Source: Branchiostoma floridae
Lineage: Eukaryota > Chordata > Leptocardii > Amphioxiformes > Branchiostomatidae
NCBI RefSeq assembly: GCF_000003815.2
Contig: NC_049985.1
Coordinates: 22,025,592 to 22,089,591 of the forward strand
Direction of reading: 5' to 3'
DNA length: 64,000 bases
Numbering within the stretch: the first letter of the stretch is position 1; each line of letters opens with the position of its first letter. Below, one piece after another: positions 24,234-34,937 of this stretch. Position numbers and translations under genes: made by a program. The notes beneath the pieces are model-generated. The model made no database searches. It was not told the DNA's origin and saw only the letters and a list, made by a program, of their open reading frames with translations.

Positions 24234-26486
24234 CTTTGAGAAAGAGCCAGACTAGCACGCCAACGACACAAACCCCGCCAGGACGCGAAAACTCGCCCAG
24301 AAACAAGTCGTCCAATAGCAAGGAGAACGTCCCTCCCCAACAGGGGCACGGGAGGGAAACCAACATGGATAAAATCCTGAAATCCGCCCGAGCCATCCTC
24401 GAGTTCGGACACCAAGTGGAGATGCGAGGAGGTTCAGCGCCGGATGTGCTAGAAAGCAATTTTCTTGCCAACGAAACGTTCCCGTTACTGGAGGAACTGC
24501 AAGGTCACAAGAAAGACAAGTTGAAACCCTATGCCGAGGGCACAAAGCCACTCGGCATAGAGCTATTCAAAGCAAAGCCTATTGTATCCAGCAAAGTTGC
24601 AGACCCAAAGAGTTCTACTGAGCCAAAAATGGGACTAAATGCAGCAATCGCTGAAGAGAAGAGCCGCCTAGAGAAGACTGCCGGTACTGCATATAGAGGC
24701 CATGACAGCAGTGACAAAGTAAGCAAGGAAATGATTGAAAGTAATGCCAAAATGGAAAAAGAAATGGCAAGGATGGAAGAAATCAACAAGAAGGAATTAC
24801 CTGATGACTTCAGTAGGAAGCAAGCAGCTAACGTGAAGCAAGACATGGTGAGAAAGCGACTTTTTGAAGATGATTATTTGGAATGGGAAGATAATGAAAG
24901 GGCAGAAGAGGTCGAGAGAGCTCAGAGGAGGGCTAAAGAGCAAGAAGAGATGTCGGAGTTAACGCTTGAGGTCGCCAGGGCTACTGAAATGGTGCAGAAT
25001 ATGCTGAAAGCTGAGGGAAAGTACAGAGAAGCCGACGAGAAAGGCGGTGAGAATAGGGAGAAGATAGATGAGAAGTTACAAGATGATGGAAAGGAAAATG
25101 GGTTGAGGCTTGAGGAGGTCATAGGTCAAGATGCTGAAACCAAGAAGGCAGAAATGCAAGAAGATAGCACTGCATGCAAAGTAGATGAGAAGGTCGAAAG
25201 GGCGTTCCAAGATGGAGACCAAGAACCCAAAGTGTCAGTGGTCATTCCTGAAGCTAGAAATAGTGAAGTCAACGAGCCAACTCATACACAAGAAGCAAAA
25301 TTTGGTCATGCACAGGAGAATGGCCAAGACGTAGCGGAAACGTCCGAACAAGCTCCGAAACCAAGGAATAAGTTCTTCTCAGGAGACCACGTACCCACTC
25401 CAGAAGAGTTAGCAAACCTTGATGATTCGGTACAAGCTGTACCCGAGAGGTTTCTCGCAAGGAGTCCTCGGGAAGATGACGACAAACCCCTTCCTCAAGG
25501 CGACAAACCAGTTCCTCAAGATGACGACTTCGTTCCTGAAGACACAAGCAAGCTACCGGAGAGTTACTTGAAGCTGAAGCAGCTTCTTGCGGAGGGAGTT
25601 GAAGTGGAGGAGAGTGATCTGAGCTTGATTGCAGGAGGGAACAAGTCTTCAGAAACGAAACTAAAACACGAGACTAGTGGCTCCCTCAAGATGGCCACAT
25701 CCAAGCAGAAGAGCATCGGTGGCAAATCTATGCCTGCAAGAAAGTCGCCTGCCAGCAAAGCAATGCAGTCACAGCTAAAGAAGACAGCACTTGGAGCGAG
25801 CCAACGTTCCCTACCAGCTCCAAAGACCCAAGCATCTCCAGAACAGAACCAGAATGCTGCCAGAAGAGTCGGTAGTCCTGAAGAACGTTCTGAATCAGAT
25901 GACAGCAGTCTTGGTTTCTCGCGCGATGACCGGAGCTACCGCTCCTTGCCGAGAATGCCGCGGCCGCGGAAGGGATCGGGCTCCACCGACAAGCCGCTCC
26001 TGACCCAAAACCTGCTGCAGAAGCGATTCCTGGAGTCCAACGGTTACGACGCCTCTCAACAAGAAGAGACGATGAAGTTTCAAGCCCTTCCCGAACACAG
26101 TCATCTGGCAAAGTGGCTGAGCACGCAGAATGCGCCAAAGCACTTGCCTGGAAGCTTGGATCGTAAAGGAATGAAGGCCGCTCGTTCAAGCAAACCAGAG
26201 GACGCCCGCAGTTCGAAGTCGGACATGTATCCTATGACAGCGAAACGCAGAAGTGGTCTGAAACCTCCCCGTAGCTTCGGACTGAGTCTGCACTACCCCA
26301 TGGCACATGCTTTAAAAAGTAACGACCCAGAAGGATGTCATAGCCCGTCTTCGGACGTCGTTAGAGGGACTTCGCGCGAGCGGCGTACGTCAGAGCCAGA
26401 AGGGTACAAGACGCCCAGCTCGGACAACAGCGGGAGTCTCCTGCACGTGGAGGACGTGAAACTGGTGGCGCGGCTTCAGGAAGAAA
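24234..26486 (+). CDS. Giant phase-symmetric cassette exon of SLAIN (2253 nt, 751 residues)
   Basis: The acceptor is TCTCCCCGTAG and the donor GAAGAAA|GTAAGG. Both junctions split a codon after its first base, so skipping or inclusion keeps the frame. It starts LRKSQTSTPTTQTPP, in the position where the next exon starts LRQELSP. It ends HVEDVKLVARLQEES, a diverged copy of the exon 4 end. The body is Lys/Glu/Ser/Pro-rich and probably disordered, with a charged helical stretch at residues about 220-270 (EEVERAQRRAKEQEEMSELT). RSLPAPKT lies near residue 524. I know no domain for the body. Codon-like composition and a 2.2-kb open frame support real coding. Whether the exon is specific to one lineage or tissue is unknown. 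Confidence 0.85.
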
Positions 26487-26575
26487 GTAAGGGAGCGTGG
26501 TGGGGGCGAATGTTGGACATCTGTGGCGCCGTGCTCATGCTTGACGCTGTTGTACTGGCCTTAACAGCATGATGG
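26487..26575 (+). other. Possible read-through C-terminus after the giant exon
   Basis: If the donor at 26487 is not used, translation continues for 28 residues (KGAWWGRMLDICGAVLMLDA then VVLALTA) to a TGA. The tail is hydrophobic apart from two Asp. An AATAAA stands at 27775, before the next exon, so an isoform ending here is conceivable. This is a possibility, not a call. Confidence 0.25.
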
Positions 26576-27972
26576 CCACATGTGTATGATAGAGCACACA
26601 GCATGCTCATGACAATGACGAAAACCCGGGCCTGATGCAAGCCACTAACTACATTGTTGTGCACCTCACATCATCTGTGGTGTCAAACACCTCACTGTAA
26701 ACCTGGGCAATACCAAGTTGAAGGCATTGTTTCCAGATTCTCTTAACTCAAGAATTGTTAATGGCAAATTGAATACCTTCTTGTGGAAGAATTTGCCGAC
26801 TTATTCAGTTTAGATAAAGGAGCAAGCCTGGTAAAAAATACATACCAATGCCTTTTGAAAATGTAATGACTGCATTGGTTTAAATTTTTGTTTTTTTCCC
26901 AGTCACAAATTCAAGTCTGTTTTTTTTTTTTGCTTAGGTAAAGTCTTCAGGGAAGAATTTTTTTCGCCTTGACCCATCATTGTACAGGCTGAATATCATG
27001 CCCAAAAAATTTTGGCTGCAAAACAAACAAAAAATGTCAATATCAAACTTGCTAATTAACAGACTTGAATATACCCAGAAGTTCAAACAGGCCCTTAGAT
27101 TAAAAATCAGTTGATTATGTTGCAAAACTCACTGAAGAAAAAAAAAAATCAACATTGACATTCTGTCACATTCTTTGCATCAATATTTTTTTTAAAGTCA
27201 TTCTGTGAACGAAAGAGAATCTGAGAACTCTGCAGAAACTTGGTTTTGCCAACTTGTGACTGTTACAATGAACTGTTACCTGACGTGTTAACCGTTGTTA
27301 CTCCACCGTTAGTTGATCTGGGGATGTCAGTCTGTTTGATTCATGTTTTTTTCCCCAACTTTGCATGAACTTCTCACACATGCAGCCAGGACAGCTTATC
27401 ATAATGCATTTGTTTATAACCCTGCCATTGTTTATGGATGTACTTGTTCTTGTACATGTTTGAGTGGGTTAAAAATCATGAGCCAGGGTTTGTATACTAT
27501 GTCAAATTCTAAGAATCTGTTGCAATGATGCTATAGAGACAGAATATCTCTATTACATCGTCCCTTCATTTGCAGAGCTTGATATATTTACTTGGAAAGT
27601 AATTGAAAGTTAAAATTGTAATGCTGTTTTTGTGTTCTTGTATACGAACCCTGGTACATGTATATACAATGTACAACAACACAGTGTCACATGTATGTTC
27701 CTGTTGTGTCAATGACATATATTTTGGGTTGTCACCATAGATGTACATGTATGTTCTTTGTTTTATTCAAGTATAATAAAATGGTTAGAGATTTCATAGG
27801 TTATCTTTAGACTGATACATATATTTCAAAGTGTTCAGTTTCAGTTCAGTAAACTGATGAGTTTTGCTTGTGAATTGATACTAATGATAGATGCTAGGAT
27901 GGTATGAAATATAACCAAATTGTTTATTGGTTGCAAAGCTCTTACGCACTTTTTTCTTTTTTCTATCTTCAG
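26576..27972. other. Intron with a possible internal poly(A) signal at 27775
   Basis: The stretch is AT-rich with homopolymer tracts (T11 near 26918, A near 27140). AATAAA lies at 27775-27780. No further exon was recognised. It ends with the acceptor TTTTTCTATCTTCAG. Confidence 0.5.
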
Positions 27973-28008
27973 GTTTACGCCAAGAGCTATCTCCAAGAAG
28001 ACTGTCGT
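27973..28008 (+). CDS. SLAIN exon 6, micro-exon of 36 nt
   Basis: The acceptor is TTTTCTATCTTCAG and the donor CTGTCGT|GTAAGT. The GT completes the serine codon left by exon 4 or by the giant exon, giving S-LRQELSPRRLS. LRQE directly after QEES is conserved in vertebrate SLAINs, which fixes both the exon and its join. The exon is very short and leaves one base (T). Confidence 0.85.
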
Positions 28009-28463
28009 GTAAGTATTCCATCTAGTTCTGATGTAGATTAGCAATGGGAAAATTCTGTGGAGCCATCATACACTAATGCTCCTGTGTTTATGAAGAGATT
28101 TATCTTTACTTTGTATTCAGTATATTCTTCTATATCATATGAACTCTTAGACACTTTAGCTATTTGTCTTTCATTTCAAATTGAGTCTTTATGCAATCAA
28201 ATAATAAATACATATTCAGCTATCTACTAAAAAATCATGACCAGAGTGGCAGAGCAAGGACTTAGTCCAGAACATGAGATATCGAAATTGGAAGATTCTT
28301 TGGAGTACAATAGAAAGCTGCTAGGGGGCCCCATAATCTAATTGTTTCTTTCACATGCCAACCCCTACCAATTACCAAATATCATAAAGACCAATTCAAG
28401 ACTTCTCAACTAATGCAGTTTACAAACGGTTAACCTTACACACACAAAGACATGCGCGCACAC
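28009..28463. other. Intron with an interspersed repeat
   Basis: A copy of the GGGGGCCCC / ACCAAATATCAT family lies at about 28225-28450. No exon is seen. Confidence 0.5.
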
Positions 28464-28704
28464 CAGGGTTGTAGCCAGCACCCGTCCTTTGACGGAATTT
28501 TGCAGCTGGGGACGGAAAAAAATTTTGCCCATTCCGTCCTTTGTGAACAAAATTTAACCCTCAAAATGCAGGAAATAGCATTTCAGAGGGTCCAGATTTC
28601 AAAATTTTCCTTGGGAGTATGCCTTCAGACCCCCCTAGGAATGCTGCGCCAAAGCCATTAAAATCGAGGGGACGGAAAATGATTTTTGGCTGGCTACAAC
28701 CCTG
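28464..28704. mobile_element. hAT-type MITE, family B, copy 2
   Basis: CAGGGTTGTAGCCAGCACCC and GGCTGGCTACAACCCTG are the ends. Flanks GCGCACAC and GCGCAGTC share only five bases, so the 8-bp duplication is partly eroded. The internal sequence matches the copy at 12345 with deletions. It ends 91 bp before the next SLAIN exon. Confidence 0.8.
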
Positions 28705-28795
28705 GCGCAGTCACGCACACAAATTGACAACGATCATGATAGAACACTAACTTTGTTCTCGAATGATTCTATTATGCATAACTGTCCTTTGACAG

Positions 28796-28996
28796 CTCCA
28801 AGACAAAGACCAGATACTCTACCGTACGACGACGGTGACCCGTTCCCAGAGGACGAATACGAGTCTCCGAGAAACCTGTACTACTCCCCGCGGGACTCCC
28901 GGAGCTCCTCCCGGTCACAGTCACCTCAGCGCCACCTGGGAGACTCCCCCAGGAACCAGTCCCCGAAAGTGCAGAGAAAACAATATTATACTAATG
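28796..28996 (+). CDS. SLAIN exon 7, Ser/Pro/Arg-rich
   Basis: The acceptor is CCTTTGACAG and the donor AATG|GTGAGG. Joined in phase it encodes SPRQRPDTLPYDDGDPFPED and then EYESPRNLYYSPRDSRSSSR, SQSPQRHLGDSPRNQSPKVQ. Repeated SP and SPR motifs parallel the [20 protein letters not shown] region of vertebrate SLAIN2, a basic Ser/Pro-rich, phosphorylatable, microtubule-regulating segment. No folded domain is visible. The first half is acidic and the second basic. Confidence 0.85.
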
Positions 28997-29039
28997 GTGA
29001 GGAAAATGATGAATAATAATAATATATCTGGTGTATTTT

Positions 29040-29240
29040 GCCAGCCAGTAGGTACCCAATGTGTTGAGTAATGAGGCTGCCTCCTCGTACATGGGAAACC
29101 TGGTTTTACGCTTTGTGAGGCTACAGCATCCGGTCGTCCTTGGTTGGGGGACTCCCATCCAAGAACTGACCGGACTGCACGTTGCTTAACTTCCGAGATC
29201 GAGGGATTGGGTGTATCCAACGCGCTACGCTGCCGTGTAA
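29040..29240 (-). mobile_element. 5S rRNA-derived SINE (SINE3-like) or 5S retro-pseudogene
   Basis: The minus strand reads GATCTCGGAAGTTAAGCAAC, then GGTCAGTTCTTGGATGGGAG and CCGGATGCTGTAGCC. These are close to the conserved internal promoter and 3' half of animal 5S rRNA (GATCTCGGAAGCTAAGCAG, GGTTAGTACTTGGATGGGAG, CCGGGTGCTGTAG). A longer non-5S tail follows (AAAACCAGGTTTCCCATG). The tail and the intronic position point to a 5S-promoted SINE rather than a working gene. Confidence 0.75.
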
Positions 29241-29558
29241 TAGGTTTTAAGAAAATATTACTGTGAATCAAAAGCATTTTTTTGGTAATGATTTTGTTTT
29301 GTGTTTGGAGAGAAAATTTTGCACTGTTTTAAATTCTTAGTTGAAATGGTAACTGTGTTACAGTTACTGTAGTAATACGTTATCGCATGATTAGCATGAT
29401 AAGAAATACTGAAAAAGCATATCTATTTCAATGATTTTGTTTTACAACAGGAGGGAAAATTTTGCAGTGTTTTAAATTTGCAATTGAAACTCTAATACTG
29501 TTAATACATTGGAATGCATAATTACACACTGTGTAAAATTTACAGTGCTAGTGGAGAG

Positions 29559-29921
29559 CAGGGTTGTAGCCAGCCTGAAATCATTTTCAGTCCCCTCGAT
29601 TTTGAATGGGAATCCTATCGAGCACCGAAGGCATGGCGTGGTGTTGCGCGTCATTTCTAGGGGGTCTGGGTCCCAGAAAATTTTGAAACCTAGACCCTCT
29701 GAAACACTATTTCCTGCATTTAGGGGTGCAAATTTTGCTTGTAGACTAAGCTGTTCAATGTCATCTGTTTTGGTGAGGAAGAACACATGGGTTTCAGTTT
29801 TTTTATATCTTTACATATCAATTTTTGTCTGTCCCAGGGGACGGAATGGGGAAAACTTTTTCAGTCCCCAGCTGCAAAATTCCTTCAAAGGACTGAAGGA
29901 CAGGTGCTGGCTACAACCCTG
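29559..29921. mobile_element. hAT-type MITE, family B, copy 3 (opposite orientation)
   Basis: CAGGGTTGTAGCCAGCCTGA on the left and GGTGCTGGCTACAACCCTG on the right are flanked by GTGGAGAG on both sides, a perfect 8-bp target duplication. The interior is inverted relative to the copies at 12345 and 28464. Confidence 0.85.
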
Positions 29922-30060
29922 GTGGAGAGGTATTAGAGAATAAATCTGCCGCAAATTTACAGTTATACGGTTCTATCAAAAATATCTCTCCACTGTGTTA
30001 AATATAACCAACTAATAATAGACTTCATTTTGATTTTCTTTCATCTCTGGTTCTCTTCAG

Positions 30061-30141
30061 ATGACAATAGAAGTGGAAGTAGTAACCTTAGTGGGAGCAA
30101 CAGCAGCCTCCACAGTACCCCTGTCAATGGGGAGGGTAGAG
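30061..30141 (+). CDS. SLAIN exon 8, Ser-rich
   Basis: The acceptor is TCTGGTTCTCTTCAG and the donor GTAGAG|GTGAGA. In phase it reads DDNRSGSSNLSGSNSSLHST and then PVNGEG. This is a low-complexity Ser/Asn/Gly linker, 81 nt, with the same phase in and out. The evidence is splice consensus plus phase agreement with both neighbours. Confidence 0.75.
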
Positions 30142-31189
30142 GTGAGAAGACAGTGCTTGAAATACTTTTTCTGCATACCTGCACTGGTACAGGTGGCATT
30201 GAAAATCACCTGCACCAACAAAATTTTACCTGCACCATGCTGAATTTAAGAAGTATGGATCATACTAAAATTGTTCAGGAACCATTACAATATTTTCTAT
30301 TATCCGGTACTGTACAGGTGGTAACAGTCAATGCAGCTGATAACAATTCACATACAGTTTTGTACACCTAAATCATTGGACATTTACATTGTATGTATAA
30401 ATCCCAGTACAAATGTACATGGACCAGTGCAGGTAGACATCAGAAATACCTGCACAGCTGCAATTTTACCTGCTCTAACCTGCATATGCAGGTGGTATTT
30501 CAAGCACTGGAAGAGGACTCCTTTATACTTCACCTACACTCATAGTTGAAGTCCTTAACAGATCTTGAATTTTCAAGTACCCTTTGCATTGATGATTTTG
30601 TTTTGAAACATTTCAATCATGTCGGGAGGTCATATGGTATGTACAGTAGAGTACTAGAATCTCTTGTGCAAAATTTAATGCTTCAATGTGGAACTTTAAT
30701 GCTTCAATGTGGATATTTGCATAAGGATGGTATGGTGGAGTTAAAGTAAAGACAAAATTTATGCTTCTATCATAATGGCATATGTCCATGATGTTATAAT
30801 TACCTTTGATACTGTTTGTGTAAATGATGTCATTTGACAAGATGTTTTGTTTCCCCAGCCCTTTACACACCCAAACTCAAATATTACTACTGAGCAGTAC
30901 AATCAAACTTACCTATAATCAAAGAATGATGCATCTACATAATATATTTTATGAAAATTAAAACCTTACTTTCATTGTTTACAACACCTATAATATTTGC
31001 TAAAATCTTTCAGACTGTTTAAGCGTGAAAGTTGAGTGAGCTTTGTATCTCAAGAAGACGTGCACTTATAATATATCTCACAAGAAATAGAATCAGAAAC
31101 TACCACTTCTATGACTCATACACAATGTAATTTCCTACAACATAAACCTTTATTACTAAAAAGAAAAACAATTCCACCACTCCCTGCAG
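30142..31189. other. Intron with inverted repeats built on ACCTGCA
   Basis: ACCTGCAC/GTGCAGGT and ACAGGTGG units recur at 30175-30500 in both orientations, probably an eroded transposon. No exon is seen before the acceptor CCACTCCCTGCAG. Confidence 0.45.
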
Positions 31190-31362
31190 AGAAACAACCA
31201 CTAAGACGCAGTATGCCCAACCTCTCCAAATCCACAGTCCCAGCTACTAACCAGCAGTCAAGCCCCTCCCGGAACAGCCAGAACCAGGAGTCCAAGATGA
31301 GGACCCCGACCTCCACTGGCAGCCCAGCAGCTCAGAGCCAGAGTGGACTCAGACAACCTCAG
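31190..31362 (+). CDS. SLAIN exon 9, with the LRRSMPNLS motif
   Basis: The acceptor is CACCACTCCCTGCAG and the donor CCTCAG|GTAGGA. It encodes EKQPLRRSMPNLSKSTVPAT, then NQQSSPSRNSQNQESKMRTP and TSTGSPAAQSQSGLRQPQ. EKxLRRSxPNLS is a conserved SLAIN landmark (EEKLRRSLPNLSR in SLAIN2). GLRQP near the end matches ALRQPVK of the vertebrate protein. It leaves in phase 0. Confidence 0.9.
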
Positions 31363-33567
31363 GTAGGAAGCTACATACACATGTAGCCAAGGAAAGCACC
31401 AGAGTAAAACTGAAACACATACTGAATAAAGAGACTCTTTACACAACCATTATTTTATTCTCACCGACGTTTCGGTGACCGTCTGTCACCTTCTTCAGGG
31501 CAATTCTGACTGGTTCACATTGTACTGCAGGACAGGTGTCACTGCTCACAGTTCAGATGTGGCCACAAAACTTAAAGTATTTACTCATGTACAGGCAGCT
31601 TTATGCAAAATATTACAAGGCGGTCCCAAACGCAAAGCAGTGTAAACTATCCATAACAGTTGTGAAATGATGTAACAGTTTCTTTTACGAAACCGAAACG
31701 TCAGTGAGAAAAAAGCATTGGTTGGGTAAAAGAAGTCTCTTTATTCATTGACGTACCAACCTGATGAAACTATTCATGGACGGATGCAATACACACTTTG
31801 TTGCCCCTCTGTCTTGCAGCATTTTATTTTCTGTGCTGTGCTACAATGTACGACCATGCAAACATTTCATGCAGCCATCTTCCATTTGATCTGCATATTT
31901 TTCACTTGTGTATTGTACGTTACAGCTTCTGCGCTATACTGAGGCACAATATACCTATGAGTTAGCTTAGCTACCATATTAGCATCCAGAATCAGTTCTC
32001 AATCTGGGTGGGATTTTCAGTACATTTTTCAATCCTCTGCTTTCGCAAAAGTCATGGACTTTGTATGCAGTGCAGTATGCCATTCATGGATTTAAATTTA
32101 TGTACCATATTTTCTCGACTAGAGTATGTGCCCCACATATATGTTTACATGTCTCCCAATTCCAGGCAAGTTGCAAACCAATTCTGTGAGACTGAAACAT
32201 GAAATTGGAAAACTCAAATAGATTACCCCTTCTCCACAAATTTTGAACCAGATAAATTCAAATTTTTGTTGTTTTCTTCTCCTTTCTTTGTGTGATTTTG
32301 CATCAATCAATCTTCTTCATAGTGTCTGGTTTAATTTGTAAAAATGCTCGCTAAACATTAATTTTATGAATCTTTCGGTGCTGTCCAAACTACACATGCC
32401 CATCTTCCAATGGGTTCCTGGCTCTGGTTTGAAGTCTTATTTCCATTTATCCAAGTAATAACCTAAAATAAAGTTGGCAACAACTAACTTTGGCAACAAC
32501 TTGAAGCACCTTTTTGGTTTTGAAAAGTTTAAAAAGTAACTGTGTACTTTGATCGAGAAAATATGGTACTTGACAATGTGTGCATCCTAGCCTGCTCACA
32601 TATGTTTGTGCAAAGGACAAGATTTGCCTAACTTGCAATGTCTGTTACATTGACCCATTGTGTGATTAACATAACTACACCACCATGGCAAAATTCTAGT
32701 TTTAATTTTGCTAGAGACTGTGTCAAATATAACAGTCCATTGACTTAACTTCATTCAAAGCTTTGCATTGCCACATGTGTGCTACATTTTGTAGTAATAA
32801 TGGATACTTACTACAGTAACTACTACTGTACTACTACTACTACTACTACTACATTGCGTGATGTAACACTGCTATGAGATTAGTCTTCTACATTTTTGAG
32901 TATACAGTATTCACTTCAAACATGGTATGCATTATGTTAATACCAATGAAGACATTAACATAATTCATTAACAGGATTACATTTAGTGCATATTCATGAG
33001 GTACGATGACAGCAATTCTATGCTTGCATCATTCAGGCCATGACAATGAATATTGATAATATACTGCAGCTTTTTTTGACATGCAAAAAAATGTAGTTCC
33101 GTATGAAAAGAACTTCTGGCATATCTTGAAAAATATGATATGTATGATACTGAAAGAATGACAGTGGTCGTTCCTTTTTGGAAAATTTCATGTTGACTAT
33201 CGTTGAAGGTTCATCAGTCATGTATGAATACTCTAAATTTTCTTCAATCAATGACTGTTTTTGAAGGTATTGTACATACCTCCCAATTTTTGACGGCTGA
33301 CAGTCCATCTTGATTTCTCCATCTTGTTCATGGAGAGTGACCTAGTCTCAATCTCACAAGAGAGCATGAGACTAGATCAGGCTCGCATAGATCATAACAT
33401 TGATGTTGACTGTACTTTTGGAAATATGCTGAAGGTATAGGAATAGGAACTGAAAATCAAGTCACAAGTGCTTTTTTATTTTCATTATTCCCATGTTTTG
33501 ACATCAACCATCTTCACCAGCCATGCATTTATGACATTCACTTCTCCGCCCGCCTTTTTTTCACATA
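31363..33567. other. SLAIN intron with repeats
   Basis: A dispersed ACCGACGTTTCGGTGACCGT repeat lies at about 31440-31510. A (TAC)n microsatellite lies at 32830-32852. A repeat with GTTCATCAGTCATGTATGAA lies at about 33200-33310, with relatives at 38310 and 40380. A TIR element is listed separately at 32102-32574. No exon was recognised. Confidence 0.5.
32102..32574. mobile_element. Inverted-repeat element, family C, copy 1
   Basis: GTACCATATTTTCTCGACTA and ...TTTGATCGAGAAAATATGGTAC form the ends, next to AGTATGTGCCCC / TGTGTACT. The inner right part (GCACCTTTTTGGTTTTGAAA) is shared with the shorter copy at 33939-34111. It has no coding capacity. Confidence 0.65.
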
Positions 33568-33795
33568 CAGTACCGCTAGTTCACCTTTATCTGCAGGGTA
33601 ACCTTTATCCGTTCTTTTTAAGAACAATTTATTTGGGATATCAAGTCGACAGATGATGGTTTCAAGCTGCAGTACATTTTGAAAATAGTACAATTTGAAA
33701 CTACCGTCTATCGATGTGATATCCATGGATACCCTGTTTATTAGCAACACAACGGATATAGGTTACCCTGCGGATAAAGGTGAACGAACGTTACA
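33568..33795. mobile_element. Foldback MITE, family A, copy 6
   Basis: GCTAGTTCACCTTTATCTGC pairs with GCGGATAAAGGTGAACGAAC. The inner palindrome TCAAGTCGACAGATGATGG/TTTCAAGCTGCAG is well preserved. Confidence 0.8.
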
Positions 33796-33938
33796 TGTTG
33801 CCATGTTAAGCTGTCTTCATGTACGTTAAGCCTTTTCTTAGCCTGTCGATTTTCTCTCTCCCTGGTTACGTTTTGGTTTCATGTAGTTGCTCATGAGATC
33901 CTATGCACCTCTGTCATACATGGTAAGTAGATAGACTA

Positions 33939-34111
33939 CCATAGTTTCTCGATTAAAGTACGCAACCCAATCAAAGTACACATGCCTGATTCGAGTCCTT
34001 TTCTCCTTTATTAATGCAATAACAAATAAAGTATGCACCCCAAACTTGCAGCACCTTTTGGATTTTGAAAAGTTTAAAAAGTGCGTACTTTAATCGAGAA
34101 AGCGTGGTAGT
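33939..34111. mobile_element. Inverted-repeat MITE, family C, copy 2
   Basis: ACTACCATAGTTTCTCGATT and AATCGAGAAAGCGTGGTAGT are the inverted ends, with AAAGTACGCA/TGCGTACTTT just inside. It is a compact non-coding copy of the family at 32102. Confidence 0.7.
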
Positions 34112-34713
34112 TACATGTATGTGATGTACATTTGTACACATGTGACATACACAAAACACACACGAAAGTCAAATGAATACTGTTTACAGTACATTGTACT
34201 TCTCAATACACAGTACTGTAAAAGGAGATAAAAATTATGTTCTTCCAAATTAAAAAAAACAAGATACAGAAACAGATTAAAGATTGTAATTCAGACAGTT
34301 GAAGATCGCAAAGCATTTTCTAAATCTCACTGCACATTAAAGTTTAATCTTTATCTTTTTAAATTAACTAACTGAGTAATTCCAACATACTTTTTTTTAA
34401 CCGACATGTAACACCCACAAGATTTATTCATCTAGTCACATAATTCCGCCAGGTCACATACGTCTGCCACCCTTGAGAAAATGCATCTAAATAGATGTTC
34501 AATGCAACATCCTCCAGTATAATGCACTCTTGTAAATGTGTACATGTATTTAAAATGTACTTTGTACACCATACTGTACAAACACATTTTTTTTCTTCAA
34601 AATGGCAGATACGTGTAACCCAGCGGATAAATGTTTATGGGAGTTACGTCTGTTCCCCTATATGTATATGTTCAGTGGTTGTTTATTTTCCTAAACGCTA
34701 ATACATGTTGCAG

Positions 34714-34832
34714 CTTCGTCAGTCCGGGTCAGGTATTCCGCGAGGCACCGGCATCCCCACACGACAATCTCCGCAGGCCAAGAGCGGCATCCCCAGACCG
34801 GGACAGAGAAGAGGCATACCTGTGCCCAAAAG
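34714..34832 (+). CDS. SLAIN exon 10, with SxIP-type motifs
   Basis: The acceptor is ACATGTTGCAG and the donor AAAAG|GTGACT. It is read in phase 0: LRQSGSGIPRGTGIPTRQSP and then QAKSGIPRPGQRRGIPVPK. It contains SGIP, TGIP and SGIP in a basic Pro-rich setting. S/TxIP tetrapeptides next to basic residues are the recognised EB-binding signature of plus-end proteins, and SLAIN2 is an EB1 partner. It leaves AG, completed by T in the last exon to make Ser. Confidence 0.85.
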
Positions 34833-34937
34833 GTGACTTTCATATTCAACATTTGTACCTCTACTGGCTGAGGCTAACGTCACATTTCCAAAATAGGGCC
34901 TGGCCGAACTGTTTGTGGAAACGAAAATAGAAATGTA

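Noticed and set aside
23983-24551. Minus-strand frames of 91-162 codons over the start of the giant exon
   Set aside because: They are shadows of the + strand coding exon, and no family resemblance was seen.
25728-26189. Minus-strand frame of 153 codons
   Set aside because: It is opposite the giant SLAIN exon, whose splice phase and motif support the + strand.
29121-29237. Functional 5S rRNA gene
   Set aside because: There are several substitutions, an altered 5' part and a long extra tail within an intron.
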